Origin: Solen grandis
Taxonomy: Eukaryota > Mollusca > Bivalvia > Adapedonta > Solenidae
Assembly (NCBI GenBank): GCA_021229015.1
Contig: CM037790.1
Span: 53,174,901-53,238,900 of the forward strand
Direction: 5' to 3'
Length of the DNA: 64,000 nt
In this document: one piece after another, positions 47,116-59,475 of the stretch
Numbering within the stretch: position 1 is the stretch's first letter
How the letters are laid out: every line of letters starts with the position of its first letter
The notes under the pieces: model-generated
The model's input: only the letters and a program-made list of their open reading frames with translations
Database searches by the model: none
Told to the model about the DNA's origin: nothing
Program-made: the position numbers and the translations under genes

Positions 47116-47260
47116 ACTTCTGTGTGTTCGAATCCCGGTCAGGGCAATCGAGGTAAGAGTATATTATGTTGGTTGACCATTTCTGGGGTCCCTTGCACAA
47201 TTGGGATCTTCCTCAAATTAGCAATTAGCTGAACGTCGCTTTATGATCTACTAACGCGAC
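47116..47260 (+). mobile_element. tRNA-derived SINE fragment
   Basis: A B-box-like TGTGTTCGAATCCCGGTCAG is followed by GGGCAATCGAGG and GTCCCTTGCACAATTGGGA. The A-box side is replaced by a poly-T tract (about 47098-47110). Confidence 0.55.
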
Positions 47261-47384
47261 GACAGTTTAGTACTCTAAAATACCAGCTAATGGCTGTGAA
47301 GTCAGTTTTAAATCTGTTTCGCTCTGTATTTTTATGTAGGAAAGCACATACTTGTCATAAATTTTACAGAGTAAAATATTCACC

Positions 47385-47935
47385 TTAAGGTCTTCCCATC
47401 CTAATAGCCATATTCCATATCTTGCCACTGGATGGTCAAATTTCTATGAAACTTTGTCACTTTGAAGACATTTAAAAATAAAAATATTTCAAAAAGAGGG
47501 TTTTTGGGGGGGTTTTGTTGTTGTTGTTGTTGTTGTTGTTTTCAATTTTTATCTAATTTGGGGGAGATAATCCGCATACAAGTTTATAAGCCTATGGAAA
47601 ATTTGTATTTTCTGTGAATATGAAAAACTGAATTTGATTTATGAGAAAAACTGATGGTAGAAAGATGCATTTTATGATTTTGTATCAACTTTCCTAAAAA
47701 AAATCTAAACTTTAACTGGAGAAAATATATTTTTTAGTTTTCAGGGGAGATAAATCATGGCATCAAAATAATCAAGGGAAGGTAATAAAAGAACTTCTGT
47801 CAGTTGTCAGAACATGTCAATCTGTCCCTAAGAGTACCATTGTTTGACGCTTTAAAAGCTTATATACATGTGTATTGTTAAGTTATATGCATGGCTTTAA
47901 TGACATTGATCGCTATTAGGATGGGAAGACCTTAA
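47385..47935. mobile_element. TTAA-flanked DNA transposon, non-autonomous (551 bp)
   Basis: The left end TTAAGGTCTTCCCATCC (continuing TAATAGC) is the perfect inverse of the right end, 24 bp on each side (47385-47408 and 47912-47935). Both ends carry TTAA. The interior is AT-rich with a poly-G stretch and (GTT)n near 47513-47542, and has no transposase. TTAA targets are used by piggyBac and Kolobok; the terminal sequence differs from the other TTAA family here, so it is a separate family. Confidence 0.88.
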
Positions 47936-49155
47936 TATACCAAATATATGCACAGGAGTAAAAGAGTAAAAGGAAAAACATAGCAGGACTTGGCATTTAG
48001 TCATACTACAACAAACAACGTAACCATCTCTCAGTTCAGTCAACGCAATTTATAGTAACAGCATGTTCCTGATTGCTATCGTAATAAGGTTACTATTAAA
48101 GATCAAATTTTAGAGTGTACAGTAATGAATGTTCCGCAGAAAAGAGAATGGAAAAAATGCAAGAGAAGTTCAGTGCCGAATAGCTCAGGTGTATGGTGAC
48201 GTTAGTCCTCAGTACAGGGAAAAAATGGTCAACTGAATTAAAAGGAGGAGAAACTCTTTAGAGACTGACCAACGAATCAGCAAGATGGGTCTCTCGAAAT
48301 TCGAACAATTGGATCGCCTCCATTCGAAACCCCTCGATCTTTTCTCCGAGATAGAACGAGTTAGACCGGAGATTGCCGAGTAGGTACGATTGGATCCAGA
48401 TACTTGAGACAAACCAGAAGCATCTGAAAATCCATGATGAAATTTATAATGTGGACCCAGACAGTGCGCGTCTTGTAAAAGGAGGTGGGCCATATGATCA
48501 TCATTGAGACACAGTCTATGCATCCTAGCTCATCCCCGCCAAAGCAGTTCCGCACCAAACAATCTGCGGGCAAAGTCTTTTGATTCCAAGGTTGTAATGT
48601 TTATAGATTATAAACCTGCTAGAATCTCAACCACTGTGATGTACATTTCTCATCAGCAGCTGAGAGTTGCTATTAAAGATAATAGGAGAGGAATTTGTTT
48701 TCACCGAGATAAAGTTGCGACTTGCAAAACCGGCTTTTCGCAAATATAATTTGAACAAATTAAACACCCGTTTTATTTAACACTCTTATCACATTTCTGG
48801 GACACTATATTTGGTACGAATGAAATATTCTCGTGTCTGTTTATTCTTTCTTCACAGTGTAAAGTTTGTATAATGCAATGAAATGGGTCTCCATTCTTGA
48901 TGTATCACTATGTAAATAAGAACTTACTTGACACTATGAAGTACAGCATTTTTATAAAGATTAAATTAGTTCATACGACACCACAGATTTGGTCTCCCTC
49001 ATGTTAAATTATGATTGCGTGGAACCATATTCTGTGTTAATGATTTGCACAGGGCTGCCATGATTGAGGGCCTATTTGAATGACCGAACCGACAACTACC
49101 ATTTCAAAGGAAAAGACAGCCTAATGAAAAATGAGCCAAACAAACTGATGTAATA
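47936..49155. other. No recognised feature
   Basis: Short overlapping frames near 48209-48749 gave no recognisable motif on either strand. Confidence 0.5.
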
Positions 49156-49159
49156 GCGG

Positions 49160-49600
49160 GCTTAGTACTGGAAGTTGCTAAGTATAGGCGGAGTTTAGTA
49201 CGGGATTTCACTAAGTATAGGTGGTCAACAGGTATTGTGGGTCGCTGATTATAGGCGGGGCTTAGTATTGGAGGTTGCTAAGTATGGGCGGAGCTAGTAC
49301 AGGAGGTCACTTGTTCTAGGATGAGCAGAGTACAGGAGAACACTAGGATTAGGCGGAGTTTAGTACAGGAGGTCACTACGGTATTGGGGGAGCTAAGTAC
49401 AGGGGCCTTCTAGGTATACCCAAGTATATGCGGGGCTTTGGTACAGGAAGATTCTTAGTACAGGTGGAGCTTAGTGCATGAGGTTGATAGGAACACCTTA
49501 AGACAGGAGGTTTCTTAAGTACAGGTGGGGCTTAGTACAGGAGGTCACTAAGTAAGTCGTTAAGTATAGGCGAATTTAAGTGCATGGTTTTGATGTTTAA
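49160..49600. repeat. Degenerate minisatellite (AAGTATAGGCGGAGCTTAGT)
   Basis: About a dozen diverged units of roughly 33-40 bp, with AGTACAGGAGGTCACTAAGT as the second half. Confidence 0.85.
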
Positions 49601-50279
49601 GTACAGTATTAGAAACTTAAAAGGATAGAAATAGAATGAAAATACGAACATTTAACAGACAGCTACCGTATACACATTGGCCAACAATTATCACGGTTTA
49701 ATATACTGTACATGTATTAATCAACAGTCATCCATAAATCCCCTTTGTTGTTGTTGTTGTTTTTGACAAACCCATACACCGTCGGCTAATTTGTCCCGAT
49801 TTCTACCATAATTACTCAATTCCACCGACGGCAAATAATTATCTAAAAAGCGAATGAAAGGTTTTCAGCGAACGGAAAAGAGTCGTTCCTAATTATCTGC
49901 GTGGGTTTGAACATGTCTGTAGACGAAAAAGATATACACATCAATAAAACTCTTCCTTAATTACGGTATATTTCTTCTTCTCGTCCAACTCCGAGAAGCG
50001 ATTTTACAGTAATAGGAAAAAACGGTTGAATGCTGTAAATATGTATAAAATGAACCCCATCTATTTAAAGAATGCTTGAATACCATTGTAACATTTGGGC
50101 AAATTAAAGCTATCAGACATCCATATATTCCATTATCCATCATATCATCGTATATTTCCAGATGACCTTGATCTTATTTAGAGGGAGTCCACCAAACTAG
50201 CTAAATAAATAACGTAAGTAAAATCATTATATTTCGCTGACATGGAATTGTCTTGATACTACATGAATAGCAATTTCGA
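49601..50279. other. No recognised feature
   Basis: AT-rich with a (GTT)n near 49747. Confidence 0.5.
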
Positions 50280-50425
50280 AGGTACGTTTATACGTGGATT
50301 CTTTTTCTAGACATTGTGAGGTCTACTAATAATACAGTTTTCGTTGTGTCATATATTCGTGGATAAACCCGTCCACGAAATCAACGAAAATATGCCCCTC
50401 GCGAAATTATTGATTATACACTATA
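50280..50425 (+). mobile_element. Diverged partial copy of the 11470 MITE
   Basis: GAGGTCTACTAATAATACAG, TATTCGTGGATAAACCCGTC and CACGAAATCAACGAAAAT then CGCGAAATTATTGATTATAC follow the right half of 11470-11668 in order. Confidence 0.7.
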
Positions 50426-50445
50426 TATCACGTTGTTTTTATTTT

Positions 50446-50502
50446 ACTCCTCTCTCTCTCTCTCTCTGCATGTGAACGTGCGTGTGTGTGTATATATATA
50501 CT
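50446..50502. repeat. (TC)n and (GT)n(TA)n microsatellites
   Basis: CTCTCTCT run to 50468 and GTGTGTGTGTATATATATA near 50483-50501. Confidence 0.9.
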
Positions 50503-52740
50503 GCAAATTTACAAATGGCAAAAGAGTCTAACCACAAGTTCTCACAACTTTGTTAAAGGCCATTTCTAAACTGGCGATAAACTATGGAATAAATCAAATG
50601 AATAAGAAGTGCATGGTACAGTGGTAATATTTTGTCGTTCTAATATTATCACAATCGCAAGGAAAGTGCTTATTTTACAGAAATCTGACCAGACCCGATG
50701 AAAGAACTAACTGGTATTAAAATCAATAAATCGCATGTAAAGACTTAAGGCACCATACACAGGAAATGTCAAAGACTCGAAAGAAGCTATGAGTAAATAA
50801 AAGATCAATTGTTCTTTGTTTTATTTTATTTCTTCTTTTTTTTCAGGGTGATTGTGAAAGATGCAACATCTTACTTTATAGGTCACGAGTACGAATACAC
50901 TTCCCGAAGTCCAACCGATAAAATAAAATTGCATCTTCCACAAAATGAACAGATGTTCTCTTTGTATTTACATGTATTTCATTAATGGATATAAAACTAT
51001 TTTCACTAGATTGTGGTCAATGTCTTTATAAGTATTGCCTAGATTATTCCATTTCTGATTATCAAACTTTGACAGACAGAGACATATGTGGATGATATTT
51101 CTAATCATTTCATGTTCTTTATCAAAATCTGTTTCAGGTTAATTAATATATTGGCATATTGGTGTTTTTGTAACTTTATCAAAATATTAAACTGATATTT
51201 GTCTGTGGGGGAAATATATAATCTCTGATACGGTTATTCTATTATCGATCTGTACGTTAAACACAAATGAAACTAATTAAACAAAGACAATGGCGATGTT
51301 AATTTACACCGACAATAACGTGGTCTGCGTCAAAACAATGGCCTGGGGTTACCGCATGTGTTATTGTTTTGTTTTGTACTCAATGTCTGTTTTCGTAGCT
51401 CATGACTACTAGTTGAGAGTAAGTGAATTTAGTTCTACAAAAATATAGCCTCCTTCGTTATTTTTTTCATCCTTTTTTCTATGAGCTTTGTAGAACGTTT
51501 CTAACAGAATTAAGTTATAGAAATATACTTTTAAATAAACACAGATACGTTAGAAAATGATCAAAGTCATACACTGTCACATTTTGATATACAGCACAAC
51601 AAGGGATAATTTAAGAACCAAAACTAGTATATAAAACCATTGAGACTCAGACAACCAAGAGTATATAATTGTATGATGAGTTCCATAGAACGTAATGCAC
51701 CTCTCCAGTTTTTAGTAGATATTTTTTAGGCCCAACCTTTCCCACTCATTGTCAAAATTTCATAAACACTACACGGGGGCTCGCAGTTTAATGGCGAGAA
51801 TCATTGAGTATATTTTTGTAACATAAATCAAAGGACTGAGGGTCCTAATGTTGCGTTAAGCACAAAAACGTCAAATGGCTTGTAATTTGGAACTGTTTGA
51901 TAGATATTCCGAATCAAATGAATTTTGTAGCTAATATATCACTTTACTTTAAGGACCGGACATATTTATTGAACGTGTCATAAAACTAGGACATTAAATA
52001 AACAAGAGGTGTGTGAACTGCTGCACTTCATGTATAGTCGCATACCTTGTATATTTTTTTGTATACTCATGAAAATGAACTTGATAATCTATTTTGACAT
52101 TCCCTTCAGTAAGATTCAGCTTCCCATTAGAATCGCGTGTATCGATCGACAAAAAAATACATGAAGAGAAGTCTGATACAAGGGGCTTCTTTAAAATGAA
52201 GCCAATAAGATGTCGCCCACGTTGACAAATTAATGAGAGAGCTCGTTAAAGTATTAGAGGATCTGTCAAGTAAGTTCCATTTCAGCGAGAAAAAATATCA
52301 TTTGAAATATGTACATGCGCACTGTTTCAAAACCACACCTGAATCTCCATTCATTATGCCCCCAATTCCCTCCCCGCCTTCTTTCGAATTTGTAGTCTGC
52401 TAATACATTATCATTAAATCACGTGGGTCCATCTCAAATTGTCGCAAAATGTCTGTTTTCATTCTATACCATTAAAGGACGGTGTATTGTCTTCTAAAAT
52501 CGCTACATTCTCGCATTTAAATGTTATTATACGACCGAGACATTTCGAATTCTGTGAGTACACTCTCAATTCTGTTTTTTGATTTCATGTCAACCAGTTA
52601 TGGCCCCAACAACACGGGTTTATAATGGCAACTGTAATAAAATACACCCGTCAAAAGAATGTAATACAACGTTTTTAAAATATTTGATGTAGTATTATTG
52701 ATTGAGGCATACGACTTATTGAATATGGGTCTGAAAGACG
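50503..52740. other. No recognised feature
   Basis: More than 2 kb of AT-rich sequence with no recognisable gene, SINE or transposon end. Confidence 0.5.
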
Positions 52741-52744
52741 CATG

Positions 52745-53680
52745 TTACTTATGAGAACACGATTGATTGATTTATTTGAACAGTACTAATTGACGCATAC
52801 TACTTATTTGAACGGGGCTAATTGACGCATACCACTTATTTGAACAGTCTGATTTACGCATACCACTTATTTGAATAGGGCTAATTGACGCATACCACTT
52901 ATTTGAACATGGTTGATTGACGCATACCACTTATTTGAACAGGGTTAATTGACGCATACCACTTATTTGAACATGGTTAATTGACGCATACCACTTATTT
53001 GAACATGGTTGATTGACGCATACCACTTATTTGAACATGGCTAATTGACGCATACCACTTATTTGAACATGATTGATTGACGCATACCATTTATTTGAAC
53101 AGGGCTTATTGACGCATACCATTTATTTGAACAGGGCTAACTGACGCATACCACTTATTTGGACATGGTCGATAGACGCATACCACTTATTTGAACATAG
53201 CTTATTGACGCATACCACTTATTTGAACATGGTTGATTGACGCATACCACTTATTTGAACAGGGCTTATTGACGCATACCACTTATTTTTAACAGGGCTA
53301 ATTGACGCATACCACTTATTTGAACAGGGCTTATTGACGCATACTACTTATTTGAACAGGGCTAATTGACGCATACCACTTATTTGAACCGGGCTTATTG
53401 ACGCATACCACTTATTTGAACAGGGCTTATTGACGCATACCACTTATTTGAACAGGGCTTATTGACACATACCACTTATATGAACAGGGCTTATTGACGC
53501 ATACCACTTATTTGAACATGGCTAATTGACGCATACCACTTATTTGAACAGGGCTTATTGACGCATACCACTTATTTGAACAGGGCTTATTGACGCATAC
53601 CACTTATTTGAACAGGGCTGATTGACGCATATGAAATGGGATAACTGACACATACCACTTATTTGAACAGGGTTGCAATG
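52745..53680. repeat. 32-bp satellite array
   Basis: About 28 copies of GACGCATACCACTTATTTGA followed by ACAGGGCTWATT, with 32-bp spacing. The variable segment switches between AGGGCTTATT, AGGGCTAATT and ATGGTTGATT. The first few and last two copies are degraded. Confidence 0.97.
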
Positions 53681-54830
53681 AGTATAAATGAAAAAGGGAT
53701 AAAAATGATTCGAATAACAAGAATATAATTGTGTGGAAGTCATAATTGGTTTCTGTGGTGAGAGAATGCATTGTTTATATATCAACTTCGACTTTATATA
53801 TCAGATAAAATAATAAACCAATCCAAAATGTACTCAAAAAGTGTATAAATTAAGGCATTAAAACGTTTTGTTGCCTTTGAATTATTATTATATTTTTTTT
53901 TTTATTAAAATAATCTTATTTTAAAATACCATAATAAATTAACAATACTCCTCCATGTTGATAATATAAAATCTCCATGATTCAGAAAAGAACATTCATG
54001 CTTAGTAAAGTTACCTTATTTTGTAAAGTCAGTCTGAAATATTGTATTAAATTCAACGTCAACCAAAATTATGATTGCAATTATTTGATATTTTATATGT
54101 ATATATAATTGTATGTGATTTTATATGTATATATAATTGTATGTGTATCTGACATGTACAGAACAGAACAAAACCTTTTTTAAATCCAAGTACAAGGATG
54201 TACAATATGGAGAAATGTTAAAGAAACCAAATACAGTACAAAACATTATTCCGGTTGGGGATAACATTGGCATCTTTGTAAATACATTGAGAGGGATATA
54301 AACAACAACAATTAATCTTTGAAGATAGACAGATGTATCTTTGTAAAGAACACGGGAAAATAGCTATAGAGAAAGACTGAACATATTTAGAGGTGTACGG
54401 TATGGTGTACGATATAGTGTGGTGGGAAAACCACTATCCTAACATGCTTATTGGTGATGAAAATATTAAAGGATTACACATGCAATTATCTAAAAGAGCT
54501 TAAACAAAATGAAATTTGGAAGGAAATAACGTATAATAATTAAATTGTAAGTGCAATGTATGATTCAATCAAATCTCTATGAAGACATCGGGAAACGAGA
54601 CGTGAGATTTTCCTCAACACCTCAATCTTTAAATGTTAAAACTTTGTCCTACGTAATCGTTCAATGAAATTATATTTTGTTCTAAATTTGAAAAATATAT
54701 TGCACAAAATGAACCGTGGGATCTTGATAAGCAGGAGATATGACTGTATGGTATCTACGGGACCAAAGTGCCTTTTGACAGGAGCTTGTTTTGGCGGCTA
54801 CTGATTGAGTCATGTTTTGTTGTTATTGTT
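53681..54830. other. No recognised feature
   Basis: Contains one tandem ATTTTATATGTATATATAAT duplication near 54090-54145. Confidence 0.5.
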
Positions 54831-54834
54831 ATTG

Positions 54835-55450
54835 GACGCAATATATCGCCAAAACGACTCAATATGTAGTTATAACGACACTACATGAGGACAATGCCAC
54901 TCAATATACGGACATTTTCACTTCATATAGTGCAAAATTGACCCTTTATATTGTCACAGCGGCTCGGTATAAGGACATTGTCATTTTACATATGGACATT
55001 TTACTTCATATAATGCCAAGCTGACTCTGGATACGGCTGGGTAAGGTCAGTGTCACATATATGGATATTTTCATATACTGCTAAATCGATTCCTTACATG
55101 TTCAAGCTCGTAAGGACATTGTCTTAATATGGACATTAAAGCAAAACAATGACATTTGTTATATGAACATCTCATCATATTTTTAAAATTTTAAATAATA
55201 TAAAATAATAAAATCTTTATTTATAGAAGGTAGCTCAGTAAGTTTAAATTAAAAAATTTTTGGCCTTGGTTATAAAATATTTATTACAAACTATCTAAAA
55301 AACAAACCGACTCTATATATGGTTGCAACGGTCACTCAATAAATGTACTCTTTCACTTTATATAAAGCCAAGTGGCCCTAGTATATCGCCAGAATGACTC
55401 AATATGTAGTTGTAACGACTTTATATAATAAATAGTGGTTGGGAATCAGC
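54835..55450. repeat. Decayed repeat block (CAATATGTAGTTATAACGAC)
   Basis: GACTCAATATGTAGTTATAA near 54857 recurs at 55394 with one change. ATGGACATTTT and TCATATAATGCCAAG words recur irregularly between them. Confidence 0.6.
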
Positions 55451-56516
55451 AATTCACATGGTTATCTACATAAAAGACAGCCGTGACTTTCCATATAGTC
55501 TTAAAAAAACTCCGAACCGTGTATAAAACATCACGTGACGGGTGGTGGATCCATAATACATGTAATATATAATTAATGTCTATTTTAAAGATTTAATGAA
55601 TTCATCGCAGCGCCCCACTTCACGTCGCTTGCGATTAATTCTACAACACTCAAGATAACGACTTACACGTATCACAAAAAATATGGGATTTTGAAGATAT
55701 TTAAAAATCTATAAATCAGTCGGTGTTCCCTGGTGCTGTTCTAAAGAAATAATTATCATCGACAGAGGCGATAGCGACCGGAGAATGTTTCTTATTTCTG
55801 TAGAACAGCTACACATGATACACTAACAAACTTAGTGGCAAGTTTTATTTGGCTACTATAATAGCCCTATGACAAATATTGGGCGACTATGTGCTACATT
55901 TCAGATAGAATCGAGTTGGGTCCTTCTATGAAAATTAACACCAATAATATAAAGGAATGCAGTGCTTTCATTGGATGACAAATAAAGCTGGTCACCATTT
56001 TTTTATAGCATGCTTATAACATCATAATGTTCTATTCCCTAGATGAAAAGTAAAGAAATTCTAGGACTTAAAATTGAGCAGAGGAAATATTTCGTGCAAC
56101 ATGGGCTTTGTCTGGTTGCTTCTTCAATAACAATAAAAAGAAAAACAGCTCGTTTGTTGCTATGTTGTTGAAATTACCCGTAACCTGAGCCTGTGTGATA
56201 CAGGTAACCCATCATAATATATGTCTCGATATATCTCCGTCTTATCAATCTTCTCTGCTAGAGTGAGGCGTATTTTTAAATAGTGATGGCTGCTATGACG
56301 TCAACAAACAATAAAGGAATCACGTGAACGTGTTTATTGCATCTTTATACAGCTATTTACGTGGGCTAGGGTGGTTATAGATAGAAAGATAATGAAGAAA
56401 CCGCAGTAAACAAGATATAAACGGAATATTTGCTTACATTGTGCCATAGTTACTTAACTTGTCCTCAAAATGAAATTTTCTCAATCATAACTCGTGAGAT
56501 ATATGTCGATCTTACT
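55451..56516. other. No recognised feature
   Basis: AT-rich non-coding sequence. Confidence 0.5.
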
Positions 56517-56724
56517 TTAACCCTTTCCCTCATATAGACTCATTTTGACGCACTCAGTAGGTACCACATAAAGCCTGATCTGCAGAAAACCACAGTTAAA
56601 CCTTACCAAATTTAATTACAAAATCCTCATTTCCAGACCACTGAGGAGCAGCGAACAGCGTAAAACCTGATCAACCTGCGAGCATAGGTCTTTTCATGGT
56701 TTCCTCTATGAGGGAAAGGGTTAA
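56517..56724 (-). mobile_element. piggyBac-type MITE, copy 3 (internal deletion)
   Basis: Bounded by TTAA on both sides with intact TTAACCCTTTCCCTCA terminal repeats. In reverse orientation it matches copy 2, but about 35 bp of the internal palindrome is missing between CTGCGAG and CATAGGTC. Confidence 0.92.
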
Positions 56725-56849
56725 ACATATGGAAATAAACTACTGTCACAAATGCTAGCATTTTAAGATAATATAGTTTTTACTGATTTTACACTGGTAA
56801 ACTTTTGTAATGACTTTTTCGCCATGGGTGTTTAATAAAATCATATCAT

Positions 56850-57132
56850 TTTAGTTTTCAATAAAATGAAAATAGGTTTTCATTAAACAAAAAAAAAGTA
56901 GTTTGAGGTTCAATGAAATGAAAGTAGTTACGAGTTAAATAAAACTCATTTCAAAATAGTTTGAAGTGTACAATAAGATAAAAACAGTTTAGAGTTCAAT
57001 AACATTAAATAGTTTTTTCAATAAAATAAAAAGTTGGTAGTTTTCAGTAACAAAAAAATCACTATACTCTTATCAAAGTAACCATAGCGACAAAGCGTTT
57101 GTTTTTATTTATTTATTTATTTATTTATTTAT
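56850..57132. repeat. Degenerate TTCAATAAAATGAAAATAGT repeat and (TTTA)n
   Basis: About five diverged units of 40-50 bp to 57060, then a TTTATTTA microsatellite at 57100-57132. Confidence 0.75.
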
Positions 57133-57715
57133 TGCTTCAATATAAGCAAATTTTAAGATATTCATTTAGCTACGTGTGCTGTACAGCTTATGAAAGATTG
57201 ATTGTTATTCTGACAATTAGCAGAGTAATAAAAATTTTCAGTTGTATTGGTGGTTTCGCGTGAAATATTCATGATTATGAAGACCAACACGTTTTTCTTG
57301 ATGCCTGTGGCATGGGGGCTCTATAAATGAACGTTCTGTAGACAATAAAATACATTTTGTTAAAAACAAAAACATTAATCAACACGCGTCTTTGTGATAA
57401 TATCAACAGAAAACAACATTCATGTTAATTTAAATATAATGAAAATAATGATTTATTTATTAATTTGTCTAATAGAACCTGGACAATTAATATAAACTGA
57501 TTGTGATAGAGGTATACAATGACTCTTGTAGTATCTAGCTAACACCGTTCAATTAGAAAATGAGACATCAGTTGGAGTCGACGACAACATTCGTACTATA
57601 TACATGTAGCGTGAGACGCATTGGATATACGATGTGCGTATTTGTCCTGTTTTTATATTTTCTAGAAAATTTTGGTTAAAACCAAGTTAACATTTTTAAA
57701 GCCTACAAATAAAGT
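57133..57715. other. No recognised feature
   Basis: AT-rich non-coding sequence. Confidence 0.5.
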
Positions 57716-58083
57716 GTCCTGTTGACAACCTGTTAGCCATGTAAACGCTTTACTTATCGTGAATTTGAATGAAAAGTGAACAAAAGTTTCAATGGAATGA
57801 GCCATTTGGCCAATCAGTCACAAACATTAACGTTTTCTGATCAAAGTGAATTATTACAAGCTACGCAGCATTAACTTCAATTTTCTGTCTCTTATTCATC
57901 CAAACCACGGCTTCCCAAACGTTTTTCTTGCAGAGATATAAGATATTAAAGTTGGCATATTTTCGAAATTTGGGTAACGATGACAGCTGTTGTTAGCGAT
58001 TAATGGAAAACGAGGAAATTAGCTGAATGAAACTTTTGGTCACTTTTCATTCAAATTTACGATAAGTAAATCGTTAACAGGAC
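57716..58083. mobile_element. Foldback/MITE-like element with about 50-bp inverted arms
   Basis: The left arm 57741-57790 (TTTACTTATCGTGAATTTGA, ATGAAAAGTGAACAAAAG) is inverse to the right arm 58029-58076 (CTTTTGGTCACTTTTCATTC, AAATTTACGATAAGTAAA) with few differences. GTCCTGTT outside the left arm pairs with AACAGGAC at the right edge. No ORF. Confidence 0.8.
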
Positions 58084-58149
58084 TGATAGTTTGTCAGCAA
58101 GTCACTTTATTTCTGTCTCATCTTCCGATTGGACGGTGTGTAGCTATAC

Positions 58150-58235
58150 AGCTAGCTTTTGAGGTGACTTGTTATAATGTCCGTCTAGCATACCGAGGGC
58201 CCCCGAGTCCAATACCTGCTCGAGGCAGTAAGAAT
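58150..58235 (+). mobile_element. Degraded tRNA-like SINE fragment
   Basis: GTCCGTCTAGCATACCGAGG followed by GGCCCCCGAGTCCAATACC resembles a tRNA-derived head with a mutated B box. Confidence 0.5.
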
Positions 58236-58697
58236 TTATTTCTTTACATTAAGATTAAAAATACACCAAAGTACTGAACACACAATACTATTAAGTTTGC
58301 GATCACCACTAAATTATTCTTCCAACTGTTCTCGTGACAGTATAAGCAACAGCAAACACTCATGAAAAATAAATGATTTTGAAATAAGGGGAATATTGCG
58401 TTTCGTTGTTGAAAACTATGGCTGAATGTTGCTTATGGTATCACCAGAGATAGACAGGGTACAATGACGTCCTTATCATACGTGTATATAACAATTCGTA
58501 TTCATAAATTATTCACAAGATTACACGTACGGCTGACTTAACGTGACGCTTAACGGATCACAAATGAATTGTTCTCTCAGCTACGTGCTATTAACATGCG
58601 ATCGTATATTTCTATAAAATGGAATGCGGTCATTATGACCCTCTGGCGGTTCTTGCTTTTTAACATGTAGTTTACATACTCTTTCTGTCAATATATA

Positions 58698-58925
58698 ATG
58701 TTGTTATATTGAAGTTTACTATCGCTTCGACAGTATTTCAATCAGTTAATTACGAATGGAGGAAGCCCTCTCTCTACGCCATTCCTCCGTGTGTGCAGAG
58801 ACGTCCGGGTAGAAATAAATGCCTACCGCAGGCCACCTAAAGGCTTGGCCGCTGAAAATTTCTCGTGACCAAACCGGGATTCCAACTTACAGAGGTGTTG
58901 GTTAATCAACGAATATGACCACATG
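58698..58925 (-). mobile_element. tRNA-derived SINE S2, longer diverged copy
   Basis: On the minus strand a B-box-like GGAATCCCGGTTTGGTCACG is followed by AATGGCGTAGAGAGAGGGC. The tail ATTGAAATACTGTCGAAGCG, ATAGTAAACTTCAATATAAC, AAC matches the S2 tail at 26907-26980. Confidence 0.75.
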
Positions 58926-59375
58926 ACTGTGGAGAACCCTCGAAATACAGTGTAAGTGGATACAAGCGTACACAACTGTTGTCATGTAGATACAGCCACT
59001 AAAATCATTTAAATAGTCAGCTCAGAGGTTCCTGAAATGGAATTTGCTTATACACAGGTCACCTATATCGCTGCCATCTTGGGAAACTTTCGACAGAACC
59101 TTGACTTGCCATATACCAGATTTATGAGTGTACTTCCTTAAGACGAAAATAATTTCAGTTTCAGCACTTTTTTCACCCTGTGACAAGTAGGTTTCATTCT
59201 TGACAAGCTCTGGTAAACAATCAGCAAAAAGAAATCTATAGATAAGAAATGGATTCAAAAGCATGATAGTCATCTAAATCGGAATTTGGTAACACTTGTA
59301 GACTAAAATATGGAGAGTAAGATAAATAAATAAGTAGATGTAGATCTAGACAACTAAATTACAATAGAAACAATA

Positions 59376-59475
59376 NNNNNNNNNNNNNNNNNNNNNNNNN
59401 NNNNNNNNNNNNNNNNNNNNNNNNNNNNNNNNNNNNNNNNNNNNNNNNNNNNNNNNNNNNNNNNNNNNNNNNNNN
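59376..59475. other. Assembly gap (100 N)
   Basis: Exactly 100 N. A LINE coding relic starts directly after it. Confidence 0.99.

Noticed and set aside
48209..48749. Possible transposase or gene remnant
   Set aside because: Translations on both strands gave no motif I could name.
52745..53680. CRISPR-like array
   Set aside because: Units are contiguous repeats with variable letters inside the unit, no unique spacers and no cas genes, and the genome is animal.
59022..59273. 83-codon minus-strand ORF before the second gap
   Set aside because: No recognisable domain or splice context; likely chance.
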